From: Asterias rubens
Lineage: Eukaryota > Echinodermata > Asteroidea > Forcipulatida > Asteriidae
Direction: 5' to 3'
Assembly (NCBI RefSeq): GCF_902459465.1
Contig: NC_047064.1
Location: 6,536,762-6,600,761 of the forward strand
DNA: 64,000 nucleotides
The notes under the pieces are model-generated. The model was not told the origin of the DNA and did no database searches. It saw only the letters and a list, made by a program, of their open reading frames with translations. Made by a program: the position numbers and the translations under genes. Of this stretch, positions 22,456 through 33,239 are shown in pieces (the first letter of the stretch is position 1; each line of letters starts with the position of its first letter).

Positions 22456-24443
22456 ACTTCACTTTATGTGCTTTTCACTGGAGAGGTTAGTACATATTTT
22501 TCACTCAAGGTTTCACATGCTACACGGTATATGAAGGGATACCGACTGACCACCCTCATTTGTATTAATTTACCTTTAATGCAAATATGCCCCAAAACGT
22601 TCAACTAACTTGAGCAGACTGGAGGAGGGAGCTGAAGCCGAATCAATGCTATCAGAGATAGCATCTAGCACGGCGCAGGGTTACGGAGAAGGTATACAAT
22701 AAAGATGTGATGCGGAATAAAGAATTGAAAGACGAAAGCACTTGAATTCACGTTCCAATGTGAATTCATGAGCTTATGGGGATTCTAAGTTTCTCTGACA
22801 TAGATACCATGCGACAGATGATAGTCGAGGCGATGAAAGATCTGGTAACTTCGTAGTTCTTAGGCTTGGTTCAATTTATTTCCTCTCAATCATTTAAAAT
22901 GACTAAAACAAAACGTTACAGGAGAAAAACACTTCATAGATTTAGTGGGGGAGGTCTCCTGAACCCCCGACTGTGTGATACGTACTTATCTTTGAGAAAG
23001 AACAATGTAAGAGTAGACTGAAATGACTTTGAAAAGACACAGACAAAACACAAACATGACAACACAGTAATAGTGGTTCAGTTAACGGCGGTGTGGAGAC
23101 GAGTAGATAAAGATATTATTGGCCGAAGTTTAAACACTAAAATATAACAGAAGTTGATTGAATTTGTAGAAATGTCACAGTTCAGTCTGCTCTCAGATGA
23201 AGCAAGAAAATCATGAGAGTCGTTTTGGAAAAAAATACCGAACAGAAGCGAAGTCTGAACGAAAGCCCCTGATATTCAAAAAGGTAAAGCCACGAGGCTT
23301 TGAAGACTGCGCACGGGCAGGTGGATATGCGCGAGCAGGTGTGAGGTTTATGTTGTCTATTCTTTGGGTCACGTTTGGACAATAAAGACATGAGCAAAAT
23401 AGTCTAACAGTCTTAAGTTTCACTCGTTCACGGTCGGTGAGGATGACGGCTTTAATATTGCACTCAAGTAAAAATAAAGTTCTCTTGTGGTTGGACATTA
23501 TTACTAAACTGTTTCTGTCGTTCGATGACGTCACTTTTAAAGTTTCGTTAAGAACAAAAGTTACAGACCTTTTTATGACATTTTTAACACCACTTGGACG
23601 TGAGGCTTGAGGTTTGAAATCCACCCTGCCCCCGCTCCACTTTCAAAGGAACTCTATTCATCGGAAATTGAGTTCGTCCGGCCTTGGAATCCCTCTTTTA
23701 AAAAACAACGCAAAATAACTGGCATTAAAATTGAGAGACTTGCATTTTTGTTTAATCGGTAGTCTGACTCTCTCCGAGGACACACGCTTCGATAAAGTGG
23801 CTCTCTAAAGTGGCATGAACGGGAAATTCCGAAATGCGAGACAAAGGGTGTTTTAAATCCATTAAACAAAGCAAAGAGCAGTCGGAATTAGGCTCAGCCT
23901 ATTGTCATGGCCTTCACGAATGAGACAAAATGTAGCGGCGAAGCAGCTGAACAGAAGATAGTGTGCCCGTGTACGGTCGAGTAGCAAAGCCTGAAGAGGT
24001 TTTTTTTTTATGTTTTTTTTTTTTATTCGTCAAATTTCACAACGGTAAAATGCTGAAAGGTTAACCAACCACAATGCGTATGAATGTCAATAATAATAAT
24101 TTAAGTATAGTCTTATATTGGCACGTATCCATAAATAAGATATTCAATTTGCTTCATCAACAGACAGAAACATCCTAAGACAAGTTTTTTTCAAAAATAA
24201 AATTGAAAGTATGACAATAAATTTCTTGTAGCACAAATATAGGGGCTTACGATGTGCTTTGGCGCATTCAGCAGCCCTTGTCAGAAACACCAAAGCGAAA
24301 ATCCCTTAGCGATAGTGAAACTGGATTATTTTACGTTTCGCACAACACACGGTTGAAGACCCACAATATTCAAACTAAACGTAGGCCTACTCACGATCAG
24401 TTTACTGATTACACTCTCGTCATTTGAAACAATGCGGTTCTCA
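22456..24443. other. Intergenic, nothing recognised
   Basis: About 2 kb. The longest open frame, 137 codons on the minus strand at 23211-23624, shows no family resemblance, no signal peptide and no conserved motif, and is treated as chance. T- and A-rich runs lie near 24000. Confidence 0.5.
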
Positions 24444-24990
24444 ATTCACCGTATAGCTGTTACACTCGGCCCATCCGTAGACTTTTCTCTCAAGGACAAA
24501 CTCGGTTTCAATTAAATCGGCTCCACACAAATTACTTTACCTGTAGGCTTACCCGGAATTGACTTGAAGCAAAACGTGACAGGAGTCACGCTCATATGCA
24601 GATAACGAACCCAGTAAAATATCTCAGTCAATCAGTTAAACCATATTAAACACGCATCAACATTTGTAAAGGTACCGCACTGATTCAATTTGCTGTAAAT
24701 GTTTTTTATTGGGTCAAAGAGTGCGCATTGGTATATTCCTCACGGAGAAACTTCTCTCCAGATTGTCCAAAAGCAAAGTTTGTCTGATCAAAGTCACTGT
24801 AAGAAACACCGAAACCAGAGACGAAGTCGATTGTGGATTGATGACGGATAAGTCGGTTAGTGAAGGAGCTCAACTGTTTACGTCTGAACGTCATGACGAA
24901 AATCACCAAACCGTTTCCGGAAATGACCGAGCATGCAATGTACATGTATACATGTTGAACGCAAAAAGCCAAAACCGTCAAGGCAAAATG
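24444..24990 (-). pseudogene. Receptor pseudogene missing TM3 to TM6
   Basis: The 5' part retains TM1 and loop 1 (SGNGLVIFVMTFRRKQ, SSFTNRLIRHQS) and the start of TM2, then a frameshift. The 3' part keeps a heavily mutated TM7 to tail text near 24476-24600. The start codon is lost, replaced by CCGTCAAGGC, and a short ACATGTATACATGT insertion lies before TM1. Everything from TM3 to TM6 is gone. Its likely promoter remnant is now at 29830-30300, about 4.8 kb away, separated by a retrotransposon and two MITEs. Confidence 0.85.
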
Positions 24991-26454
24991 AACAGAAGAA
25001 GAAACCTATAGAGATATCAACTCTCGGGGCTTCTTGGTCTGAAGTCTTATAATAGGGTTTAATGCGTAACGCAGTAAACCGATTTAACACCGGGAAATAT
25101 GCATAATTATAGTCACGTTGCACAGTCGGGGCTAAGCGATTGGGATTGTCAGGGCGCATTCAGACGGGGTTCCCTTGTTCTTTTCAACCAACCAAAGCAA
25201 TGCATTTCGGGGAAAGGGTGCTTGTCTTTCTGGGAACCGTCATTGAATATTCTGCCACAGAGGAGTTAAGATAGATTGTATAGTTGCGCAAAATTCGCTG
25301 GAAGTGGGAACCGCATTGTAGAAATCCAAGGGATACCTGATGATGAGGGCGAAGATGGGCGGCTACAGAGAGTGGTGAAGCCGATGGCTTACTAGCCGGG
25401 CCAATCGGTCCATCGGGTGAGTCGCTACATTTTCAAACCTAATGCTGGGGCAAGTACAGCCCCAACAGTAACGCGAGTAGGTAGCACGTGTACCGTGAAT
25501 ACGGAAAGGTTTCAAACATCTAGTGTGTCTAAAGGGCCAATAATTGCGAACAACCCACAGATTAATAGTCACGATATTTCACGGCCTTTGTAGGTTACTC
25601 AGGGTATAACGGGCCAACATTCTCAAAGCACGAGTACAGGTACACAAGGACAAGAAAGGGCGAACAATCATAATTTTTCTGGCAGCTTGCCGTTTAATAT
25701 GAAAGTTAGTCAGAGCTTGTGTTAGTCAGGCCAATCAGGAATAAGTAACCCTAGTAGTTTAGTGTACAACTTGGCGAACTCTAGTCAATATTCAGGGTGT
25801 TCCTTGCATAACAGGGATGGGGCATGTAAAAGGTTAGGAGGGACATCATCTTCAAAACAACTGGGTGGTGCCCAACTTTCAAATGCAGGGTGCAACATAA
25901 ATACAGTAGGGAGCAGTAGCATGTAGGGGTCCATTGATTGCACAGCGGGATCTTGAAGCATACCGATGGTGAATAACATGCAGCATATGAATTAGCCATC
26001 AACTCCCTTTAATCCATCGATATCGGTTTGTAGCGAATTGGGCGAGGGCCTACCGCTAACCTTAACATTTTAAGATTATTCATAGCGAGTTTGTGGATTT
26101 CGCTGTGATCTTATAAAGAAGAGTGATCCTATAGTAGTACAAACAGCGGTCAAGACACAATCATTTTTGCTGGCTGTAAACGAGGGGGGTTCTATAATAT
26201 GGAAAGAAATTAAACACAGTTAAAGTTTTGTTAATTTAGTCTTTTCTTAGTCGTTATATAGTTTAAGTATCATCGGTAACAGCAGCAGCTACCATAGCTT
26301 AGCAGGGAGGTCAGTACTAGCTTGAGCCTGAAAGCGTTGATTTGCATAGATCAGGTGTTCGTTTCCAATATCGGTTGGTTTTTCGTATCTGGCGGTCAAC
26401 ACAGCACTGATGTTCCATGGCAATGACACGTTGTGTCGTAACAATGTCGGTACA

Positions 26455-27098
26455 CAATGTAACGAACATTGTATGCGGGCTAAACCGTAAAGCTTACGTA
26501 TATTAAAAACAAAGGCACATGATTAAAAATGATCAGTTGATCCGGTTATATAAGTTACAGGATGTAATTATTGTCAGTGAAGACAAAAATTCGGTGGTTA
26601 CAAAAAGTAACAAACATTATAATGTGGGACTAAACGTAACATAGTATGTACATGAGATGAGAAGACGCATGATTAAAAATGATCAGTTGATCCGGTTATT
26701 CAAGTTACAGGGTGCAATTATGGTCAGTTAAGACAAAATTCGTAAAGTGGTTACAAAAAGTAACAAACATCATTATGTTGGACTATAACGTAATAGAGTA
26801 TGTACATGAGATGAGAAGACGCATGATTAAAAATGATCAGTTGATCCGGTTATTCAAGTAACATGTGTAATGATTGGCAGTGAAAACAACAACTCGTAAA
26901 GTGGTTACAAAAAGTAACAAACATTATAATGGTGGATTAAAATGTAACAGAGCATACACATGAAATGACAAGATGCATGATTGAAATAGTTTCAATTACA
27001 GGGTGAAAATTTTACAGTGAAGACAATAATGTTCGATGCAAACGTAGAAGAGTGGAAGATGAAAAGAGAAGATGAATGATTAAAAAGGGATCAGTTGA
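26455..27098 (+). repeat. Minisatellite, about 150-bp unit
   Basis: The phrase GCATGATTAAAAATGATCAG then TTGATCCGG recurs with starts near 26519, 26667 and 26820, with diverged or shortened copies at about 26975 and 27074. Each unit also has GGTTACAAAAAGTAACAAAC, except the diverged ones. Spacing is about 150 bp and then shortens. It lies inside the retrotransposon remnant. Confidence 0.85.
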
Positions 27099-27253
27099 TC
27101 CGGTTGCAGCATAGCTTGCAGTCATCTTCATCCGGTTGCAGCATAGCTTGCAGTCATCTTCATCCGGTTGCAGCATAGCTTGCAGTCATCTTCATCCGGT
27201 TGCAGCATAGCTTGCAGTCATCTTCATCCGGTTGCAGCATAACTTGCAGACAT
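27099..27253 (+). repeat. 32-bp minisatellite, about five copies
   Basis: The unit TCCGGTTGCAGCATAGCTTG + CAGTCATCTTCA is repeated four times without visible change, followed by a diverged partial copy (CATAACTTGCAGACATACC). It starts at the GATCCGG that ends the last 150-bp unit, so it appears to have grown out of that array. There are no unique spacers, so it is not a CRISPR array. Confidence 0.92.
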
Positions 27254-27339
27254 ACCATATTTGACTTATATGACCTTTATTAAAGTAGCATAATTAATGT
27301 TTAAAGTATAATCAGCATATGAAGCTCTGCTTTTAAAAG

Positions 27340-27552
27340 CAGCATTCTTGGTTGCCCCTTTCGGTTATTCTGAGGGTGAGTGAGTTTACAACTCATGCTG
27401 GTAATTCCCGGGGGTTGCGTATTGGTTACATTTTCTTTAATCAGGAAGGGAATTTGCAAGTAGTTCTAAGATATTCAAAAACGGATCATGTGGGTAAAGT
27501 CAAATCACTTCTATTGACAGGAATGCCAATACTTCACTGTTTGTACATTTAG
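27340..27552 (+). pseudogene. Tyrosine-recombinase domain fragment
   Basis: Translation includes VILRVSEFTTHAG, the conserved block around the first catalytic arginine of the tyrosine-recombinase tetrad, and about 30 residues later LQVVLRYSKTDHVGKVKSLL, matching the beta-strand with lysine (SKTD). The downstream H-x-x-R and Y boxes are not seen: the frame ends and a G26 run follows at once. It is the integrase-equivalent of the surrounding element and is dead. Confidence 0.75.
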
Positions 27553-27577
27553 GGGGGGGGGGGGGGGGGGGGGGGGG
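27552..27577 (+). repeat. Homopolymer run of 26 G
   Basis: Twenty-six consecutive G followed by CCC. A run this long is rare in an AT-rich genome and could fold as a G-quadruplex. Its length is also unreliable in assemblies. A second G run of 12 lies at 28540-28551. Confidence 0.9.
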
Positions 27578-28014
27578 CCCTTTGTCAGCCAGACAAGTTT
27601 ATCACATCTTAAAGCAGGGGATTAAGGCCATCAGGTAAACCCCACACGCTTTTTCAGTTCATAGTTGCAGGATATGTTTGGAGTTCGGGAGGAACAAATC
27701 AAAAGTATGGGGACATGGAAGTCTGGAGCACTTGAATCCTACATTAGGCCAGACTTAATGTTTTCAATTGTCTAAAAGGGGTTAGCTAGTAGTACGGTCA
27801 TAAATAAGCAGTGTAGAGCAACCGCTTCTTTAAATAGCATATTGCCGTTTAAGATAAATCAGCATTTACAAGATTGGTGAATGTTGAGTTGGTTGGTAAC
27901 AAATTGTGTCCAACATTTCAACTACATACAAGACTGTGACAAGTTAAAAAATATTAGTCAGAACAGATTACCCAGGCTGTTTTTTCTTTGGAATTTCTTT
28001 TTGTATACAGATGT
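27578..28014. other. Spacer between recombinase and hydrolase remnants
   Basis: Unrecognised sequence with all frames broken. Presumably the decayed C-terminal recombinase and linker of the retrotransposon. Confidence 0.45.
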
Positions 28015-28510
28015 TTATCGGGGACAGTATCATTCGCCACAACAGCGGCACAGTGGTGGTACAGTGACATGGAAAGGCGTATCTGGGGCACGCCTGGACG
28101 GCTGGGACTAGGCTCAGGAGATACCTGGCAAAAGGCGAGGTCCCGAGGACAATAGTGTTACATCTAGGGACCAAAGATATCTTGAAGGAAAATTCGGGAC
28201 AGATAAGACATAGGGTAAAAGAGAGCCTAAAGGTAATTAGGAATATCCTACCCTACACACGGTTAATTTGGTCAGACATTTTGTTAAGTGCGAAGTATCA
28301 AGGTAAAGTTAAAGGAGGGCAGACAAACGCTGCACTTGGGATTTTAATATGTATGCAAAGAAGATACTTCGGGAGATGCAAAACGCACATGTTATAAAAC
28401 ACCCCCATCTCATTAACCCTTCCCGGAAGGTGCGTACTGGCAAGACATGATTCATTTGGTTCATAAAATTTATCTTATCAGACGGGTTGAGGTTCTCCAC
28501 TACACACTCG
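28015..28510 (+). pseudogene. SGNH-hydrolase domain of the retrotransposon
   Basis: In alternating frames the text gives IGDSIIRHNSGT (block I GDS with the catalytic serine), then GGTVTWKGVSGARLDG, then IVLHLGTKDILKENSGQIR (block III, where GTND has become GTKD), then ILPYTRLIWSDIL. Near 28475 there is SDGLRFS, where DGxH carries the catalytic histidine in the family; here it reads R. Frameshifts lie near 28045 and 28100. This GDSL/SGNH esterase accompanies the tyrosine recombinase in Ngaro/DIRS-type elements. Non-functional. Confidence 0.8.
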
Positions 28511-28739
28511 GACAAAGTTTTGTAAAAAAGAAAAACAAAGGGGGGGGGGGGTGTTTGGGCGTTTGGGCAAATTTGTATATCAAAATTTGCTTTGGCGGTA
28601 AGTTTAGGTTGTTCCTATAAACAAGAAGCTAATAGGCTTGGTAGCCTGTGAGGAAGTGGTAAATTAATTTATGTGAATTGATATGGATAAATATGGTGGT
28701 AATAAAATGATGTGATTGTATATAAAGAAGTAAATTAAT

Positions 28740-29110
28740 TTGGTACCTTCTTGGCAACTCGCTGGAAGTGGGAACCTCATTGACCCGGAGTTTTCTCCAG
28801 TCAATGAGGGCATTTATAATTATAATAATTGTAAGTGGTCTGGTACCTTCTTTGGCAAATCGCCGAGAAGTGGGAACCTTTGCGGATTGGAAATTTACCG
28901 TTCGCAAAGTGTAATTGGGAACCTTTGCGGACTGGCTGCAAAGTGTATTTATAATTGGAACTGGTACACTTCTTTATGAGTGGATATCACTGGATGGAAT
29001 TAAATAAAGGGAAATCCCTTATATTATTATGAATTGGCGTTTTACCACGGAATTCAGAGTACGGAATAAATTAACTCTTGGCAGAGTTCACTACAACAAC
29101 AAATCCTTGT
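28740..29110 (+). repeat. Terminal-repeat-like region of the retrotransposon
   Basis: The word GAAGTGGGAACC and its variants recur at about 28765, 28869 and 28914, each after a GGTACCTTCTTGGCAA-like, GGTACCTTCTTTGGCAA-like or shorter phrase. The region ends in AAATAAAGGGAAATCC and a short unique stretch. The matching word near 25269 suggests split or direct repeats at the two ends of the element. Exact limits are uncertain. Confidence 0.5.
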
Positions 29111-29207
29111 GTCTGTGTATATTTATCGGGTGGTAACTAACATAGGCCCTAACAATGAATGCAATTCTGATAAAATAACTTGATTTTAAACTTTCCAAAC
29201 ATCACAC

Positions 29208-29494
29208 TTAAAGCCATTATACACTTTCGGAACAGAAGAACAAAAAAAGTTTACTTTTTCAGAAAACATTAAAACAATTATCAATTCTCAACAACGAGAA
29301 TTAAGGATTTAAACACATGTCATGACACGGTGAAACGTGCGGAAACAAGGGTGGGTTTTCCCGTTATTTTCTCCCGACTCCGATGACCGATTGAGCCTAA
29401 ATTTGCACAGGTTTGTTATTTTATATATAAGTTGTGACACACGAAGTGTGGGCCTTGGACAATACTGTTTACCGAAAGTGTCCACTGGCTTTAA
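29208..29494. mobile_element. MITE family R3, copy with internal deletion
   Basis: Termini TTAAAGCCATTATACACTTT and GAAAGTGTCCACTGGCTTTAA. It lacks part of the left interior (the TTTACAGGGTTTACAGAAGG block) but keeps GGGTGGGTTTTCCCGTTATT. Confidence 0.85.
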
Positions 29495-29497
29495 AGA

Positions 29498-29818
29498 CAA
29501 AATGCATACATTACCAAACCGGTGAAAATTTTAGCTTAATTGGTCGTCAAAGTTGCCAGATAATAATGAAAGAAAAAACACCCTTGTCACACGAAGTTGT
29601 GTGCTTTCAGGTGTTTGATTTCGAGACTTCAAATTCTAAATCTGAGGTCTCGAAATCAAATTCGTGAAAAATTACTTCTTTCTCGAAAACTACGTTACTT
29701 CAGAGGGAGCCGTTTATCACAACGTTTTACACTACCAACAAGTTCACATTACTCGTTACCGAGTGAGGTTTTATGATAATAATTATTTTCAGTAATTACT
29801 AGTAGTGTCCACTGCCTT
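29498..29818 (-). mobile_element. MITE family R1, reverse, left end missing
   Basis: The reverse complement of R1 from the TGCATA...AAATTT region to the terminus GTGTCCACTGCCTT. It begins 3-4 bp after the R3 element ends, so the two transposons sit end to end. Confidence 0.85.
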
Positions 29819-29829
29819 GGATAAGCAAG

Positions 29830-30298
29830 ACTAGGGTGTGTAGTGAAACGAAAGCCCTACCTTGATGTGAAATACGGACAAACAGTCCAGAACTGAAGAC
29901 CTCCTATTTATAATAGTCGTTGTCTTGATCACCCGTCGAGCGCAACATCACTGAGACCAACAGCCAAAAAATGAGTAAACCGCAGTCTTCACAAGTGTTT
30001 AAATAGAACAATTCCTTTCAGCAGCAAGAAGCCATTAAACATGAAGCACTCGAGCTAAAGGCGTCATTCCAGTATAAATGAAATTTAAACTAAAGGCAGT
30101 GTCATTGCGCTCGTTACGAATACTGGATCACTGACTCTAGCAAGAAGAGCATTTGCGACTGACCTATAACGACTTTATTCGTTTTAGGAGTGAAAAAGGT
30201 GATTTAATTTGAGAGACACCTGACCCACACGCTACTCGAGAAAACCACAGTTGAATAGAATTCAATATCAATTTGTTTAAAACATTCTACTGTTGTGG
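29830..30298 (-). promoter_or_regulatory. Displaced receptor upstream module
   Basis: Shares, in order, GATGTGAAATACGGACAAA, GAAGACCTCC, CCTTTCAGCAGCAAGAAG and GAGTGAAAAAGGTGATT with 8050-8530, and GTGATTTAATTTGA with 33240-33600. No receptor follows directly downstream on the minus strand. The nearest is the wreck at 24444-24990, beyond the retrotransposon. Inferred to be its former promoter. Confidence 0.5.
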
Positions 30299-30930
30299 AT
30301 TCACCAGTGCTCATGCAATGTGTACCCATCGGTAGATTCCTCTCCAGGATGCACTCGGTTAAGAAAAAACGTTTGCTACGAAAGGTTGCTTGGCCTACAC
30401 GCCAAAACGCTCATACTTGAAGCAATAAACGACTGGACTTATACGTATGAAGTTATGAATGCCTGACAAAGCAGAATAATCACTGAACTTGTTCTCTGAC
30501 AATGAATATAATAAACGTCCCATTAGACTAATGGAATATCAATCCCGCACATTTAGCTGTAATTTTGTTACATACAAATAAATATCTGAGCATTTTATCT
30601 GAAACAAAAACCAGGCAGCACATTGACATTTTGATCTTGAAGAGTGAGCAGTAGTCGCCGTGTTTGGCGATATCACAAAAATCAGCGATATCACCAAATC
30701 ACCACACTGCACTCACCCCCTCCCCACCCACCCCCATCGGCCCCAACCTACAAAGACATGCACCAAGACAAGTTTTCTCCACATTTTCAAAAATAAGCCT
30801 ACACAAAATCTTTCCTTAGAGATTCCCTTCCAAGTTCTATAGAAGCGAAATTTGACCGTCATGACGAAAATCACCAAACCGTTTCCAAGTTAGCGTGGCC
30901 AAGTGTGAACAAGCCTTCACTTGATGCCAT
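30299..30930 (-). pseudogene. Heavily decayed receptor pseudogene
   Basis: It has recognisable ends and little between. The start ATGGCATCAAGTGAAGG at 30930 matches the family's MASSEG. TM1 to loop 1 text with the GTCATGACGAAAATCACC word follows, then the KHRNYC-to-TM4 region near 30630 (GCAGCACATTGACATTTTGA), then a C-terminal CAGGATGCACTCGG block near 30350. The interior of TM2-TM3 is replaced by simple C/A-rich text (CACCCCCTCCCCACCCACCC), and TM5-TM6 are not seen. Confidence 0.75.
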
Positions 30931-31375
30931 TGCAAAATGAACATTACAAGAACGTACATGTTATATAAGTATTCAAGGTTTCGTAGTCTGGTATATTTAT
31001 ATATAAACACGAACATTGGTATTAATTTACTCTGTGAAACCTAACCGATATCCTTTTTATTGTATAAGAGTACGTTTGGTAAAGACTTTTAAAACTAATG
31101 AAAATAAAAACTGTGGGTATGATGTAAACATATTTCACTTTAGAACCCCAACAATCAGGATCTGAGAAGTTGTTACTGTCAGTATTTAATCTCAAGTTGT
31201 GTTTTCCAAACTGCAGATCCTTTGTGGACAAAACTACTTCAGATTTTTGGCAATTTCTCCAAAACGTTACCCCTACTTCAAAGGAATACTGTTATCTACG
31301 GTATGTATGGTATCTGCAACTATGATTGACACAAATAGCGGGTTCTAAATGTATACCAAATGACGTATCAAATCC
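30931..31375. other. Intergenic, nothing recognised
   Basis: About 445 bp between the receptor pseudogene and its upstream module. No repeat identified. Confidence 0.45.
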
Positions 31376-31660
31376 CTTTATTAAAAATGAAACGCAAAAC
31401 CAACGACCTACCTCGTAGTGTAATCCGGAAAAAAATATCCGTCCAGCACTGATCACCTCCAATTTCTTGTTCTTTGGCTTCCCCCATAGAACGCAACAGT
31501 ACTAAGAGTGAGCACTAATAACGAAGCGACTGCAGAGTAAGCGTTCGAATGAGTTCACATAAAACGGTGTACCCTTTCAAACCGTATTGATAATTCCGGC
31601 ACAAAGATGACCAATCAACGTACAGCACTGAAGCTATAAAGCGACATTAGGTTGATTGGA
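31376..31660 (-). promoter_or_regulatory. Receptor upstream module remnant
   Basis: Positions 31606-31640 read GATGACCAATCAACGTACAG then CACTGAAGCT, closely matching 8270-8300 and 33337-33362. GATCACCTCC and AATGAAACGCAAA are also in family order. It lies behind the pseudogene at 30299-30930 and is most simply its promoter remnant. Confidence 0.5.
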
Positions 31661-31703
31661 ATTGAAGACGGCTTTTCAATGCCTTTTTGTATTAAAAACG
31701 GAA

Positions 31704-31787
31704 GTATGGTGGCCCTGAAGGGACACAGCCAGTCGCGAATATTTTGGCGACGTCACGACTGGCTGTGTCCCTTCAGGGCCACCATAC
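31704..31787. repeat. Perfect 32-bp-arm hairpin
   Basis: GTATGGTGGCCCTGAAGGGA and the next 12 bases (31704-31735) are mirrored exactly at 31756-31787, with a 20-bp loop. It is a compact fold-back element with no sign of decay, so probably young. No second copy was seen. Confidence 0.85.
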
Positions 31788-31800
31788 GGAAGCGCTATAG

Positions 31801-32345
31801 TTAAAGTCACCTGGACGTGGTATTTTTTCAAAATAAAGCTTTTGTCACTATTATATGTGTTTTGATGAGTGGAATGTGAATAAACAGTTAACTAAGGTTT
31901 TAAATAATCAGTTCTTATGTTATTTACAAATTTAAGAGTCGACCCCGACCCGAGAGGGCGCTGTTCGTGACGTCAATCGAGGCAGACTTTGCCTGAAACG
32001 CGTAGAGTAAACACAATTGCAAAGTACATGTCCGGACCAAGTCGTGAGTTTGTACGTTTCAGGTGTATTGGTGATGAATGCAGAAAAACACTTTTTTAAA
32101 TGTACCAACTCACGACTTGGACGTACCAGTACTTTGCACGTGTGTTTACTATACGCATTGCAGGCAAAGTCTGCCTCGATTGACGTCACAAAAGGGGTAG
32201 GCGGAGTCAGCCCCAAACAACCTTATATTTTTTTTTTTTACATATAAATCGTGACAAACAATTACCTAAAATAATTGTTTTATTGTTCGTAAGCATATAC
32301 TCTTATGTTTGAAAGAAAAACAATTCTATTTCCAGGTGACCTTAA
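31801..32345 (-). mobile_element. MITE family R4, copy 2, inverted
   Basis: Termini TTAAAGTCACCTGGA and TTCCAGGTGACCTTAA. Its sequence is the reverse of 16386-16845, with the same GTGACGTCAATCGAGGCAGA inverted pair and about 85 bp more inside. It lies 13 bp from the perfect hairpin. Confidence 0.88.
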
Positions 32346-33239
32346 GGAAAATCGGCAATTATTAAGAAGTGACTGTTATAAAAGAGGAAGGGAAATGTCA
32401 AACTCAATTCTGTGATATACTCGATCATTTTTCAATATAAGTCTTCATCATGAAAGAGTGGGAACAAATGGATTACAGACATCTAACCTCACGTAAATAT
32501 GGTAAAGAGTTCATTTTGCTTTCATCCCCCTGCGGTGCATATTGTCAACATCAAACATATTATCCAATGACATCATTCTGAAAAAAAGGAGTCAGTACAT
32601 TTTTTACGGTGATGTCTTGGTACTCTAATCTGTATTTTGTAAAGCTCTAAAGGCTCAACTTTTCCTCTGTACATTTTTCTTTCTAGTGCGCTATGATCTT
32701 GAAGGATTAGCGCCTTATAAGTTTTAATTGTTATGTTATGTTATGTTATGTACCTTGCTTGACTTTGTTTAGATACTTTGTAGAAACATGGCGTCATTGG
32801 ATTTCAACAACTAATGAGTCTTCACAATTCAAGGAGTAATTATTTCGTCAGACAAGACAGAAGATGTCTCATTCAAGGCCGTTTTAGTATCATTGAAAGT
32901 CAGAAATGAACCAAGTTTCCAGGTTGTCTTAAAGTGAACTTAATTGATTTTAAGGCCCCTAAACAAGTTTAGGATTGATTTTTAACTAACTACATTCACA
33001 TCCAGAATGATTTTTGTACTGTCTTGTCTTTTTACTTTCCCGTGTGTCTTGCCTTTCCCTTTGATCAACCTCGTTGTCCATTTCTCTGAAAAATGTAAAT
33101 TCAGTCTGTTCTTTTTCTAAAGTTTATTTCCCTAACTGCTTTGTATTGTTTAAATATTTTAATTTTATATAGAATATTTACTGTTTTAATGTATATTAGA
33201 CGCAATTGAATATTCTGATTGTGATTTTCTTTTGTATTT
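32346..33239. other. Intergenic with a TTATG microsatellite
   Basis: At 32729-32751 TTATG is repeated about four times, preceded by AGCGCCTTATAAGTTTTAAT. That looks like the 3' tail of a SINE or LINE whose body is not recognisable. Nothing else was identified. Confidence 0.45.

Larger units (their letters stand above)
25250..29110 (+). mobile_element. Degenerate tyrosine-recombinase retrotransposon, Ngaro/DIRS-like
   Basis: Two diagnostic domain remnants lie in order on the plus strand: a tyrosine-recombinase piece at 27340-27552 and an SGNH-hydrolase domain at 28015-28510, a pairing characteristic of Ngaro/DIRS-type elements. A terminal-repeat-like region follows. Near 26020 a gag-like scrap (SVCSELGEGLPLTL) may mark the first ORF. 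No reverse transcriptase or RNase H text was recognised; the place where it would lie (26.1-27.3 kb) is filled by minisatellites. The word CGCTGGAAGTGGGAACC occurs at both 25269 and 28759. All frames are broken. Outer limits are approximate. Confidence 0.7.

Noticed and set aside
23211-23624. 137-codon minus-strand ORF
   Set aside because: No recognisable motif, odd composition and an isolated position. Chance ORF length in this sequence cannot be excluded.
27099-27253. CRISPR-like short direct repeats
   Set aside because: The 32-bp units are directly adjacent with no unique spacers, and the DNA is from an animal nucleus. It is a minisatellite.
30660-30842. Proline/threonine-rich 60-codon ORF
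   Set aside because: It spans a simple C/A-rich patch within a receptor pseudogene.
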